Positions 33,247 to 42,315 of a DNA stretch of 64,000 nucleotides are shown one piece after another. The notes under the pieces are model-generated. The model had not been told where the DNA came from. It did not search any database and worked only from the letters and a program-made list of their open reading frames with translations. Position 1 is the first letter of the stretch; each line of letters opens with the position of its first letter. The stretch comes from Breviolum minutum Mf 1.05b.01 (taxonomy: Eukaryota; Sar; Dinophyceae; Suessiales; Symbiodiniaceae), in assembly GCA_000507305.1 (NCBI GenBank), contig DF239265.1, positions 1 to 64,000 of the forward strand. The letters are read 5' to 3'. Position numbers and translations under genes: made by a program.

Positions 33247-33333
33247 TTAGGTGGTAGTTTCAACCCATTTGAAACATATCAACCAAAATGGATCATCACC
33301 CGAAGTAAGAAAAAAGTATTGGAAACCACCAAC
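33247..33333. repeat. Family C element, degenerate
   Basis: TTAGGTGGTAGTTTCAACCC at the left and TTGGAAACCACCAACC at the right. Confidence 0.7.
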
Positions 33334-33540
33334 CCAAATTTGCAATGGTTCTGCAGGAAAGCGGGTGATTTCAAAAAAAATGAAAATATTGATTCGCAGC
33401 TTTGATAGTTTTGCCCCAACGGATGGGATTGACCATCCAAATATTTTCCTTAAAAGACCAGATCCAAATACACCTCATTTTCCGCCTTTGGCCGTTTTAA
33501 TTGTTCGGTGGGTCTTGGGCGCTTGGCACCCTCAGTGTCC

Positions 33541-33580
33541 GGGCCTGCGTTCCAATTTTACCATAGCGTCTATTGTCCAA
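33541..33580 (-). other. Duplicate of the kinase activation-loop piece
   Basis: GGGCCTGCGTTCCAATTTTA and CCATAGCGTC match 33748-33777 at 27 of 30 positions. The minus strand reads NRRYGKIGTQARTLR, close to RRYGK in the kinase fragment 200 bp away. It is probably a local duplication of one short exon end; no kinase motif beyond this is visible. Confidence 0.45.
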
Positions 33581-33757
33581 CCTCAATATATGTGTGGTTT
33601 CATACTGTTCATGGTTCATCCCACCAACAATGATTTGCCAAGCAGCCCCGGCATTGGCTGGACCGAGGATGCGAGATGAAACTTTGAGCCTTTAAAGTCT
33701 TAGGAGTACTCTGCATGCAGCTTCAATAGGGGTCTTCTTCACACCAAGGGCCTGCGT

Positions 33758-33967
33758 TCAAAGTTTGCCATAGCGTCGTTGTCGCGGGGGCGTTGCGTTG
33801 AGCTGGATGGCGAGGCCAAAGTCAGCCAGCTTCACCCCCCCTCCCTCTGCCACGAACAAATTATTCTCAGTTAAGCTGATTCGGGGATGCTTGCTACCCT
33901 TTTTTCCCAATGTGGCTTGGAAAAGCTGCTTCCGACCAATGGTCATATTTCGCGCTTTTTTTGGCAC
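33758..33967 (-). CDS. Protein kinase fragment (subdomain VII exon)
   Basis: The minus frame reads ...SLTENNLFVAEGGGVKLADF then GLAIQLNATPPRQRRYGKL and a stop. N-N-L-F-V-A-E-G-G-G-V-K-L-A-D-F-G-L-A is the classic stretch ending in the Mg-binding DFG of a Ser/Thr protein kinase, normally preceded by HRDxKPE and followed by GTxxYMAPE. The HRD part is not in frame upstream; an AG at the end of TTAACTGAG just before AATAATTTG could be the exon start. RRYGK is followed by a stop where GT is expected, so either the exon ends there or the copy is dead. The kinase class cannot be named from this. Confidence 0.55.
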   Translation of the reverse strand: MPKKARNMTIGRKQLFQATLGKKGSKHPRISLTENNLFVAEGGGVKLADFGLAIQLNATPPRQRRYGKL

Positions 33968-34208
33968 ACAATGAACGACGGGCGCCTGAGGCCAGCATCA
34001 GCGCAATGCGACACAGTGCGCTTGCGCTTCTGCTTAGCCCTTTCAAGGATGGGGTTCCAAAGATCTTCTGGGCATTGTCTGCGATAGTGTCTTTCCGACA
34101 AATGTTTCGTCCAGATGAACAAGGCCTTGCCTCCGCCGCGGTCCGGACTCGCCACTGCAACCAGTAGGTGGCGCAGTTGAGCGGAGCTGGATCCGACGGG
34201 GACCAACC
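33968..34208 (-). other. GC-rich, coding-like, frame undecided
   Basis: Two minus frames give basic protein-like sequences (NICRKDTIADNAQKIFGTPS; EDLWNPILERAKQKRKRTVS) and the plus strand is also open. It probably belongs to the same gene or decayed locus as the kinase fragment. Confidence 0.3.
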
Positions 34209-34433
34209 GTGGTTCTCAGCCTCAGTTCGAATGGCGGCTGTTTTTATGGCTCAAGGGCTTTTTTTTTCTGGTTGCCTAGCTTAGTTCGTTGCCAGCCACG
34301 CGGCAAGGGTCTCTGGGTTTGGCAGCCCAGTGCTGCCAGGGGCGAGCAGGTTGCTCGTTCCCCAGTACAACCAGAGACCTGCGCGTTTCTTGGGATGCCG
34401 CGTCCTATAGGGTCTTGTTTTCCGTTTGTGCGC

Positions 34434-34670
34434 TCATGTTTCAGTCTGGCCTTCGAGGGCGTCCCGGTTCGCCCGCCACTCAGCCAAGAGTGGCGGCGGG
34501 AGCGCCCTGACTTCCGGGAAGTTATCATACCGGTCGTCGTAACGATCCGGATAGGATTCGTTCCCTTTTGGAAGTCCGCGTTGCTTGCCTGGCATGTTTT
34601 GGAAGGGCCAACTTTGCATGGAACCAAGATCTGCGTTTTCCGTGCCTGTGCCTTTTTTCTTCCCGGCCAT
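34434..34670 (-). CDS. Small hydrophilic protein or exon, unknown
   Basis: 78 codons from an ATG in a good context (GGCGCCATGGCC): MAGKKKGTGTENADLGSMQS, then KQRGLPKGNESYPDRYDDRY, ending with LLAEWRANRDALEGQTET. Composition (Lys/Gly start, Arg/Asp/Tyr centre, amphipathic end) is convincingly coding and better than the longer overlapping frames on either strand. Downstream on the same strand, 34380-34270 is open as GLWLYWGTSNLLAPGSTGLP and could be a further exon. No domain is recognised. Confidence 0.5.
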   Translation of the reverse strand: MAGKKKGTGTENADLGSMQSWPFQNMPGKQRGLPKGNESYPDRYDDRYDNFPEVRALPPPLLAEWRANRDALEGQTET

Positions 34671-34939
34671 GGCGCCGGAGAAGCCTCCACGCTAGCAACA
34701 GAACATGCGTCGCCAAGTCCATGTCCCCACACCCGCTGGGATTAATATCTTGGGCTAAGGGCTCGACATACCAGCAGCAAGGACTGCGAAGCACCGCAAG
34801 GTCATGGCTTGGACCGAGTAGGAGGTGTTCGAGCAGGAGGCTTGAGGCTTGAGTCAGAAAGCAGCTGCGCGCACAGCGTCCTGTATGGACATGGAGAAGC
34901 GCTATGTTTAAGAGCATTCTGCTTATGGCATATGAAGAT

Positions 34940-35313
34940 TCGCCCCTTGGATATTGACAACCCATGCGCATTGTCCACGTTTCGTGGCTTTTTTTTCTTG
35001 CCGGGTTGGTGGTGGCAAAACTGGAGGTAGGTGCCGTTCCAGGTGACAGGTGCGGGGGTTCCAAAGATGGTGTACGGTGGAAGTTACAAGTGAACTGGGG
35101 TGGGTTTGGATGTTTTGGAGTGGGTTCGGGGGTGTAGGTGAAAGGTATGGCTTCGGCGGCCCACCACCCAACGCGTCGCCCTTGGACAATCATGTCGAAC
35201 TCTTCCGCTCGTTCCGCCATGGTTTGGTTGGTTGGTTGGTCGAATCCTCTTTCCTCGTGGCACTGGCCTTCGAGCGTAGTCGCTCCGTGAACCCCCTCAC
35301 AAACCCCATTCAA
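34940..35313 (-). pseudogene. Decayed paralogue of the 43.3 kb coding block
   Basis: From 35313 the frame reads MNGVCEGVHGATTLEGQCHE, then MIVQGRRVGWWAAEAIPFTY and TPEPTPKHPNPPQFTCNF. The last part matches the 43.2-43.7 kb minus ORF (HQGNVVGQWYLEPF...RPTARNPNPTRFTSNY) position by position. After this point the homology continues in a different frame (GTPAPVTWNGTYLQF here, LATPVTTDGTYLLF there), so at least one frameshift separates the halves. The frame stays open to 34525 but that is probably fortuitous. The family is unknown to me. Confidence 0.5.
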
Positions 35314-35549
35314 CCACTTGTAAGGGCCACTTTAAAATTTACCAAGCAACAACCAACCCAAAGAAGCCACAACAGCCCCTTTTAAATCGAATAATCAAAG
35401 TGAGATCCGAGATCTAATCACCAAACTGGAACCTGAATTACGAACCGCTCTAAAACTGCCATCACGAAGTTCCCCCAAGACCACCAAACCCAGCCAAACA
35501 AAAAGCGCCTGCAAAAAGGCACCCTGCTGCCAGTACCCAACAAACCTAT

Positions 35550-35725
35550 CACAAATGTTGCACAAGTGGAAAACACGACCTAGTTCTGACTCCAGGCTGT
35601 CCTCTAAGCTTGTCACAAATGCTGCGCAAGTGGAAAACACGACCTAGTTCTGACTCCAGGCTGTCCTCTAAGCTTGTCACAAATGCTGCACAAGTGGAAA
35701 ACACGACCTAGTTCTGACTCCAGGC
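35550..35725. repeat. 64-bp tandem repeat, 2.7 copies
   Basis: Units start at 35550, 35614 and 35678 with CACAAATGCTGCGCAAGTGG; each continues AAAACACGACCTAGTTCTGA and CTCCAGGCTGTCCTCTAAGC. Copies 2 and 3 are almost identical. Confidence 0.95.
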
Positions 35726-36244
35726 CTCAGCTTGCCAGAATTTTATCATTATGCGCCAGGGCTGTAGCCCTGACCCGGACGCCATATTCCTCCTAAACCA
35801 GTTACCTCGGTTGAGAAGTTCTTGGCTCAAATCTTCAACTCGCAATTTGTTGGCAGGCGCAAAATTTGGCGATGCCCGACGGTGAGTTGAGTTGCTCCGC
35901 GCAAGATTCACGCGGCTCACTTGGTTTTGGGACCTGGCGGGCGAAGGTTGTGTGCAGACTTGGGAAGGTTGTTTGTTTTTTTTTGGGTTGTTTTTACACT
36001 CAACACGAAAGGGCAACCCTGCCTCCCACCGCTTGGATCTTTGGGGGTCCTGGAACGTTGCTTCTTGGAAGAACAGCCACGTTTCGAAAGCTGACCGGGT
36101 CAACCCCAGCTGGTGCCTGAGATGTTCCTGTTCCTGGTTGCTACGTTCCATTCTTTGGTTTAGCAGCTTGGAGTTTTGAGGATGCTGAAAGCCCAAAAGC
36201 TGCGAAGACACATGTTTTTGGCAGTCCGGATCACAAACTTTCAC
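35708..36244 (-). CDS. Gln/Asn/Ser-rich hydrophilic ORF
   Basis: 178 codons. The ORF opens at MKVCDPDCQKHVSSQLLGFQ; an internal start MERSNQEQEHLRHQLGLTRS is also plausible. It has a short helical, Glu/Gln-rich N-terminal part that could be a coiled coil, a basic Lys/Asn/Pro/Gln/Ser-rich middle (NPKKNKQPSQ, SRVNLARSNSTHRR), and a C-terminal LRVEDLSQELLNRGNWFRRN segment. There is no recognisable domain. The C-terminus runs into the 64-bp repeat array, and a 47-bp direct repeat lies just beyond its start, so the locus is repeat-bounded. Confidence 0.4.
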   Translation of the reverse strand: MKVCDPDCQKHVSSQLLGFQHPQNSKLLNQRMERSNQEQEHLRHQLGLTRSAFETWLFFQEATFQDPQRSKRWEAGLPFRVECKNNPKKNKQPSQVCTQPSPARSQNQVSRVNLARSNSTHRRASPNFAPANKLRVEDLSQELLNRGNWFRRNMASGSGLQPWRIMIKFWQAEAWSQN

Positions 36245-36335
36245 AAGTCACAACTTTCCAACTCAGACTGTTCCAAGTGAAGAGTTTCCGCAAGTCACAA
36301 CTTTCCAACTCAGACTGTTTCAAGTAACAAGTTTC
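36238..36335. repeat. 47-bp direct repeat, two copies
   Basis: CAAGTCACAACTTTCCAACT and CAGACTGTT occur at 36244 and 36291. Confidence 0.9.
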
Positions 36336-36737
36336 GACTGAACTACCAAAAACATGTCGTCGCCGCTTAAGATATATCTTTGTGCCTTCCTCTCTCTTGG
36401 TCTGTACGCTTCCCTAAAGCTAGGATTTATGCACGCTGTTTTCCATGCTTTCGGGATATCCGGCGTCTAGTCTTTTTTTTTGGGGCCTACACCTCCCAAA
36501 GCCAACCAGGAACTCCAAACTTGACCGTTTTTCGTAGATTTTTTTTTTCAGCTTCCAGCCATTAGTTTTCCCATGGGTCGGATCAACAGACCGAAAAAAA
36601 ATCCCCGCTTTTCACCGCCCTCCTGGACGATGCAAGTTCAACATGCTCGGCTCAGCCTCGGGGAGGTCGGGTTTTTTCGACCAGGTTACCTGTTTTTATG
36701 AAGCCCCCCTGTTATGTAGGTTGAACTAAAGGATTAT
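36336..36737. other. No recognised feature
   Basis: Poly-T runs and pyrimidine-rich sequence; no gene seen. Confidence 0.4.
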
Positions 36738-36873
36738 ACAGCAAACGCCCCTGAAACTAGCTACAAACGCCCCTGAAAATAGGCCTTTGGCCACAAAAGG
36801 ATGGCCGAGTCTTCCAACCCATCCATTTACAGGTTCGAACTGTTAGTTTCAGGGAGGGTACCTATTTCTATTG
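36738..36873. repeat. Family E2 hairpin element, duplicated left end
   Basis: AACGCCCCTGAAACTAGCTA is followed by a second CAAACGCCCCTGAAAATAGG; the right arm is GAACTGTTAGTTTCAGGGAG and GGTA. Confidence 0.7.
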
Positions 36874-37144
36874 GAGTTTAGAACAAGCCCATTGAAGTTT
36901 CACTATCCCCTGGTGACCCAGAAAAAAATATGGGATCTAACCTCCCACCCAGAAATTGAAAAAAAGTCTCAGGATGACATGAAGCTTTTCTTAAGGCTCA
37001 GGAATCCCAACATAAACTGACTCATTTGCCACGATTGCATCCTGGGTGGGGCGTAGATCCAAAATATCCTTATCAACTAAAAAGGGTGATAACAATGAAG
37101 CTCTAGACATGAAATAAGGGGACTACCTTTTGAGGGCCCAATAG

Positions 37145-37168
37145 TCGTGTGAGGTCGCTATACTTTGA
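37145..37168. repeat. Family M fragment
   Basis: GTCGTGTGAGGTCGCTATAC followed by TTTG, as at 10573-10600. Confidence 0.5.
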
Positions 37169-37361
37169 ACAGAATGATACCTTTAACTAATTAGCTCAAG
37201 ATATTAAAATGCCTCTTAACCCCACCTTTACGAAGCTTGGTGTTTCTTTTTCCGCAACCCCATTTCTTAGAAAACATTTCGCACAACATGACTTCTTAGA
37301 AGTCTCCCACCTCAAATTTCAAGGCGGGATCCCATCTGTTTGTTTTTAAAGAAACACCACC

Positions 37362-37512
37362 TACAAGGTGGGCCTCTACAATACTAGATATAAGTAAGGT
37401 GAGATAACTCCATTTACGGGGGTGAAATTTCACCCCAGTTATCCATTTTTCTCGGCCATTCATAGGGACCCCATAACTCTATTTATAAAGATCATAGGGG
37501 CCCACCTTGTAG
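37362..37512. repeat. Family G hairpin element, complete ends
   Basis: TACAAGGTGGGCCTCTACAA to GGGGCCCACCTTGTA, with GGGGGTGAAATTTCACCCCA in the centre. Both TA flanks are present. Confidence 0.9.
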
Positions 37513-38220
37513 AAAAGGGTGGTGGGGAAGATTTCAAACTCCTGTTGTGGAACTTCGGGTTAACTTCGGGGTTTCTGCAAGGGGGTTTGTGAGGTTCATG
37601 TCCCCAGAAAAATCATCAAAAGCAGGTGGATTGGAAACCCATCACTTTTAAGCCACCCCCCCAAAGTTTTTATTGGGATGGATGTTTTTGGCATGCAAAG
37701 CTTGTTCAATGAAAGGATCCTCACCCTCTGAGTTAGTACGAAAATCACTGTTCCTTTTAGGGGAGATATACATCGCAAGCAGTACAAGGTGAGTATCTTT
37801 TGTTGGACCACACGGGGCGGGACCCCCCTGGAAATTTGCAAGAGAAAACACACAAGGTGAATGCATATCCCGGATGTTTCTTTTATCAAGGTTCTTTTTG
37901 AATTTATCTGAAGTTTGAATCCAAAATGTTAAAAAATCCAAACATGTCCCAAAGTCAACTTTCCTTTGATGAACAAAAGATACAAAAATTGAAAACACCT
38001 TTCCAGGTTTTTTTGTAAAGGGATCCTCACTTTTTGGGAACAAAACATCAAAAAATTGAAACTCTTTCAGAAAAAAAAGCGCACACTGATCTGTCACAGT
38101 TTTTTCAAAACGTGTTTTGCCTTCAAGTTAAGCGCTTTTTCTGCAAGGGTAGTTAGGTTGCTAAAATGGTAGCGATCGTAACGATAGTAAGCTGAAGTTC
38201 GTAAATTTCGTGGACGAATT
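37513..38220. other. No firm feature
   Basis: Two long AT-rich minus frames (97 and 149 residues) lack any motif; probably spacer. Confidence 0.35.
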
Positions 38221-38559
38221 TCAACCAAGTGTTGGACACCGAAATCCAGGATGTTTTGGCATCGTAAGCTGCTGCAGAAGCTTGGCTGGGTGGTGCTTCC
38301 AGTAGCCAGCCAAACAACCGGATCCCTGTTTGACCCCTCCAGCATCTCCAGAACCCGCAGTAACTGATGCCAGAAAGTTGGCGTAATCTGCACCAAACAC
38401 TTTTGGCACCTGCAGTCAGCTTGGGAACTTGTCCAAACATTCATCATTTGCAGCATCCTTTGCTAGGTGGCTAGTGCCCTCTTCATCAGAATTCTTGTCA
38501 TAATTCACCTCTTGAGCACCAGTCACACACGCCTGGGCCTCAGCCTCCCCAGCAGCCAT
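38221..38559 (-). pseudogene. Coding block with one in-frame TGA
   Basis: From the ATG at 38559 the frame reads MAAGEAEAQACVTGAQEVNY, then DKNSDEEGTSHLAKDAANDE and CLDKFPS, meets TGA at 38418-38416, and goes on in the same frame with VPKVFGADYANFLASVTAGS and GCLAGYWKHHPAKLLQQLT to a TGA at 38221. Both halves are strongly protein-like. CTGACTGCAG just before GTGCCAAAAGTG could be an acceptor, making the TGA intronic. Another minus frame from 38310 to 38155 (TSWISVSNTWLKFVHEIYEL) may continue the protein after an indel. It could be the acidic start of an unknown protein or of a retroelement; no family is recognised. Confidence 0.5.
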
Positions 38560-38700
38560 GACTTCAGCTCAGCAAAACACTGTTCAAATCATCAAAGCAG
38601 TTTGGGGGACTAGTTTCAACCAACTAATTGTTAGTAACTTAGTAACTTACAACCCAACTTGGCAACTACTTCATACAAATAACTCCCATAAACCAGCAAG

Positions 38701-38825
38701 TGAGCCACGAAAAAAAAACATGCCTTACTTTCCATGAAATCCTGGTTGTTTCATGACGGGATCCTTATTTTATGGTTTATGAAATGATCCCTATACGACT
38801 GGGTAGATTTTCATCCCTTATTTAT
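38701..38825. repeat. Family A element
   Basis: TGAGCCACGAAAAAAAAACA, GCCTTACTTTCCATGAAATC, GACGGGATCCTTATTTTATG and GGTTTATGAAATGATCCCTA. The right end is lost. Confidence 0.85.
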
Positions 38826-38945
38826 CCAACATCACTGGTGTCTTCACAGGGATGCCCCGAAACCCCGAAACATCGACGTGGTTCGGGATTCGCCAAGAAA
38901 CCAAAGCAACGCCTCTGGTAATGCTCTCGGGCCTTAGATCGTGGC

Positions 38946-39073
38946 TAGTCAACCTACCCCCGAAGTAAGAGTTTAATACCAGGCCTTTTTAAAGGAAACG
39001 AATGGGTTTTCAATAAGCCCTTATGAAATTTCCATTATTTCTCAATGGGTTTTCCTTACGTTAGAGGTAGGTA
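38946..39073. repeat. Hairpin, CTACCCCCG / AGGTAGG ends
   Basis: CCTACCCCCGAAGTAAGAGT on the left, TTACGTTAGAGGTAGG on the right; inner AATGGGTTTTCAATAAGCCC / AATGGGTTTTCC. Single copy. Confidence 0.45.
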
Positions 39074-39120
39074 AAGTTAATCAGTCATCATTCGATTTGT
39101 TTTTTTTTTCAAAATGTAAG

Positions 39121-39240
39121 CATCCTGAAAAACGAACAGCCGGTTCACCTGAGCTTCACCGGAAATTGAAAAGGAAAATCATCTGAACCAAACTCAAAAG
39201 ATTCATTGTTGGGTTCAACATGTTAATTTTTGGACCTGTA
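39121..39240. repeat. Family N element
   Basis: CATCCTGAAAAACGAACAGC, CGGTTCACCTGAGCTTCACC, AAAATCATCTGAACC and GGGTTCAACATGTTAATTTT. Confidence 0.65.
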
Positions 39241-39780
39241 AAGGGATGAACTAAAATTGGCGATCATCTCCTACTATGGTGGATTGAATACACAGTTGAC
39301 TTCAAGGGATGCTGATCTACTGAGCTACTTAGAAATACAGAATACATGGAACATATTGACTTGAATGGCAGTAGTATATCTGGAAAAAAAAGTATTCAGC
39401 AGAATCTACCCCCGAAAAAAATCGAATATTCCTGGAACAAATATCCTTTTTCAATAAGAGATGCACAAACATGAAAAAAATCAGTGGATTTTCCAGTCAG
39501 CTACTATGCTAGAAAATCCTGGTGATGAGTACCTGGAGATGATTCAAATTTGGTCCCATGGGTATTCGAATCGAAGCCTCCGGGTGGTAGAAAAAAAACA
39601 TCAAGGCCATCAGGTTTCAGACACCAAATTCTGCCATCGGCCATCGGGGTTTGCCAGGGTTTGCTAATATGTTCCCCCGAAAAAAAACATCTCAAAAAAA
39701 AGGTGGATGAAACCAGAATTTTCAGCCCCTAAAAACGTGATGTTTTTAAAAACCCCACCAAAAAGGAGGGACATGACTTC
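39241..39780. other. No firm feature
   Basis: Both strands open at 39500-39700 without a motif; nothing assigned. Confidence 0.35.
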
Positions 39781-39930
39781 TACTTGGAGGATCATCCTAT
39801 TTAGTAGGTGGTTAATCACCATGGCGATTGTAAGTAGGGTTGTTCCGATGTTCCCCTTCTAAATGGCCGTTTCATGGCTTACAAATGGGGTTACTAAACA
39901 CTCACACTAACTGGGATGATCCTCCAAGTA
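39781..39930. repeat. Family D hairpin element, complete
   Basis: TACTTGGAGGATCATCCTAT, CCCCTTCTAAATGGCCGTTT, ATGGCTTACAAATGGGGTTA and GGGATGATCCTCCAAGTA, with both ends present. Confidence 0.9.
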
Positions 39931-40049
39931 ATCCCTGAATTTTCAGGCTCTTTCGGCGTGCCTAACCCTACCTTTTGGGCTTGCCAGGTCATTACATAAA
40001 GCGGCCCCGAAGCGATCCTTATAAACGGCTGCGAGTTATCACCTTTAAA

Positions 40050-40164
40050 TACATGGCCAAAAAATAAATGGGTTTCACTGATTTTTTCATTCCACCCCGA
40101 AATAAATGGAAGTATAGCTAATAGCTTACTAAAATGACTGGTGACTTTGGGCCCACCTTGTAAC
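40050..40164. repeat. Family G element, right half
   Basis: The right end GGGCCCACCTTGTA is clear; AATAAATGGGTTTCACTG and CACCCCGAAATAAATGGAAG resemble the interior. Confidence 0.5.
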
Positions 40165-40394
40165 ATTTGTTTTTTTTTTGTGTGTGTTTTTTGTTGCACC
40201 AAGGTGCACATTGTAAAAGTCGCCTGCCAAACGTAGGTCTGGGTGATCCCTGGCGTGTGCTGAAGGTGAGGATCGTCCGCTTGGCGGACCATCAACTCCT
40301 TGTATTTGGGGATGGTCATCCCATCTTTGATAGGGAATCTTTACTTAGATTTGACACTGTTTGATGCGAAAAAGTGCCAAACATATACAGTAAA

Positions 40395-40468
40395 CATTAT
40401 CCCAAATGGTGGCTGAAACCATGGTGATGAATCCCCATGGTACAACAAAAAAAATCAATGGGACTACA
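40395..40468. repeat. Family J repeat copy
   Basis: ATCCCAAATGGTGGCTGAAA, GATGAATCCCCATGGTACAA and AAAAAAATCAATGGG. Confidence 0.6.
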
Positions 40469-41559
40469 TCGACCCCAGCAGAGGCGATCTTTTGGTGGCA
40501 TGGTTTGTCTTTTGTTAAGAAAAAACAGGGGAGAGGATACGCCCTGGAAAATGAACATCTTGCACCCCAAGTCATGGCGGTTTGGTTCAAATGATGTTCC
40601 TTTTCACCTAGGTGCGCTTGAGGTGAACCAGTCGTTAGTTTTCAGGAGAGAGAGGATATTGGAAAGTTGTGGCATTGAAGATTTCAAGGTTAACAAACAT
40701 CAAAGAAAATGTTTTTGGGTTAAAACTTGAAGGTCAAAGTCCAAACAAACCTGACCACAAGGTCTCAAAAAGGGACATTTTTTAAGCAAATCTATCAGCA
40801 ACAACAACAAATGAAAACACCCCGGTTGTGCAATCCGTCATGCAAAACAACCCTCGAAATCTTGGAAATCGGCTGCGAACACTTGCGGGGGAACGAACTT
40901 GCAAAGGCCAATTTCTATTGCGATTTGGACCTAATGCGATTTGGAAGTAAAGGGCGGTTGTAAACAAACTTCCGTATAGTACACGCATTCTAGCAGGTAA
41001 TTTTTTCTCTTTAAACCGTTTTTTTTTTTAATGGGACGAATCCTGAGGTATCTGGGGTGCTTCTTGAATCATTTATAACATTGTTCTACTGAAAAATGGC
41101 CATATTTTTCATTATTTTTCAAAGGAGTTACCTTTTCCAAAACCCATCAGGGGAGTAGTATTTGCCCGAAGTCTGGAATTTTTTTACCAACTTGCTATCT
41201 TTTTGGGGTCAAACAGCTGCTGAAATATCAGGAGTAGAAAACCTCCCCACACCGAGGTGGTCACGGCACCAAGAGTTAGATAACAACGCGAGCGGAGGGT
41301 TTTGTTCCAGTGCGAATGTTCGAACATAAGGGTAATCATTCCCCAAATGAAACATCTATTGGTCATAGCCGCGCATGCAACCAAGGCTAGTAATCTTCAT
41401 TGTTATGACCCCAACAACCCTCACATCGCCACCCCACGTTTCTGACCCGTTTCTACAGAAACATGTCAAGGAGGACCCTGCACCACCTTAGCAAATTTGG
41501 GTGATTTTGGATCATATGTCACGCAACCACTTGAGCAATGGAAAACAAGGAAGGGCCCC
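40469..41559. other. No firm feature
   Basis: A plus frame at 40727-40963 contains QIYQQQQQMKTPRLCNPSCK and is slightly GC-rich, but nothing supports it further. Confidence 0.35.
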
Positions 41560-41700
41560 CGGTTGTTTAAGGTATATAAATAAACCATACTTGTGTATAG
41601 AGGGTATAAAGGGAATATAACACCATTCGGGATATGTAATTGGTTGGTTTACATATACGGGATTATAATACCCATTCATCGGGGAATTGAAATAAACCAT
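41560..41700. repeat. Possible family A relative
   Basis: CCCCGGTTGTTTAAGGTATA and TACGGGATTATAATACCCAT resemble reversed family A pieces in a different arrangement. Confidence 0.35.
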
Positions 41701-42315
41701 TGTTCAACAACCGCTATTCAATGGAAAGTAAGCGACCGCAGGGTTTTTTGGACCGTGGTTCAACGGGCGAAACCACCATTTTTGAAGCACCAACACTTTG
41801 TCTCGGGTTTGCTCTTGTCTTTTTCCAGCGGAAATACAAAAAATTGAGTTTGGGCCAGGCGTGTTGACCAACACAATTATCTGAATTATTTCAAACAACA
41901 TCCAAAAAGAAGGTGAAACAACGAAAACCGCAAAAACTATTTTATTGAATAGTTCGCGAATCAGAAAATAGGTCAAACAATCTGGAGAAGGAGTCCCCAA
42001 ACCTCACCCACTGCCTACTTTATGTGACTTCCGTCATCAAATGCGATGAAGCATTTCATCAAAATTGATGACTGTTTTTTGACCCAAAAGCATTTTATGG
42101 CCTGTTGAATGAACCAAAAATCAAGTCTTAAAAAACTGATCTATTGTTTGTTGGGGCTGAATTTGAACGATACTAAACTGCCGCTCCTGAACAGTGGGTG
42201 GAGCAGCTAAGTCTCCCCTTTCGATCCAAGCTTTGACATGATAGGGTCACATGCCTTCGAAAGCACCCAGGATTTGAGAAAATTTTTTGCTTTCGGGGAT
42301 TTGGAGGTCCTTCTT
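41701..42315. other. No recognised feature
   Basis: AT-rich spacer; nothing seen. Confidence 0.4.

Noticed and set aside
34209-34745. 178-codon plus-strand ORF
   Set aside because: GC-rich sequence keeps several frames open; the minus-strand 78-codon frame (MAGKKKGTGTENADLG) has the better start context and composition.
34940-36244. Bacterial or viral insertion, suggested by the higher GC content
   Set aside because: No recognisable prokaryotic or viral gene, no Shine-Dalgarno-led operon, and frames are broken in a way typical of eukaryotic exons or pseudogenes.
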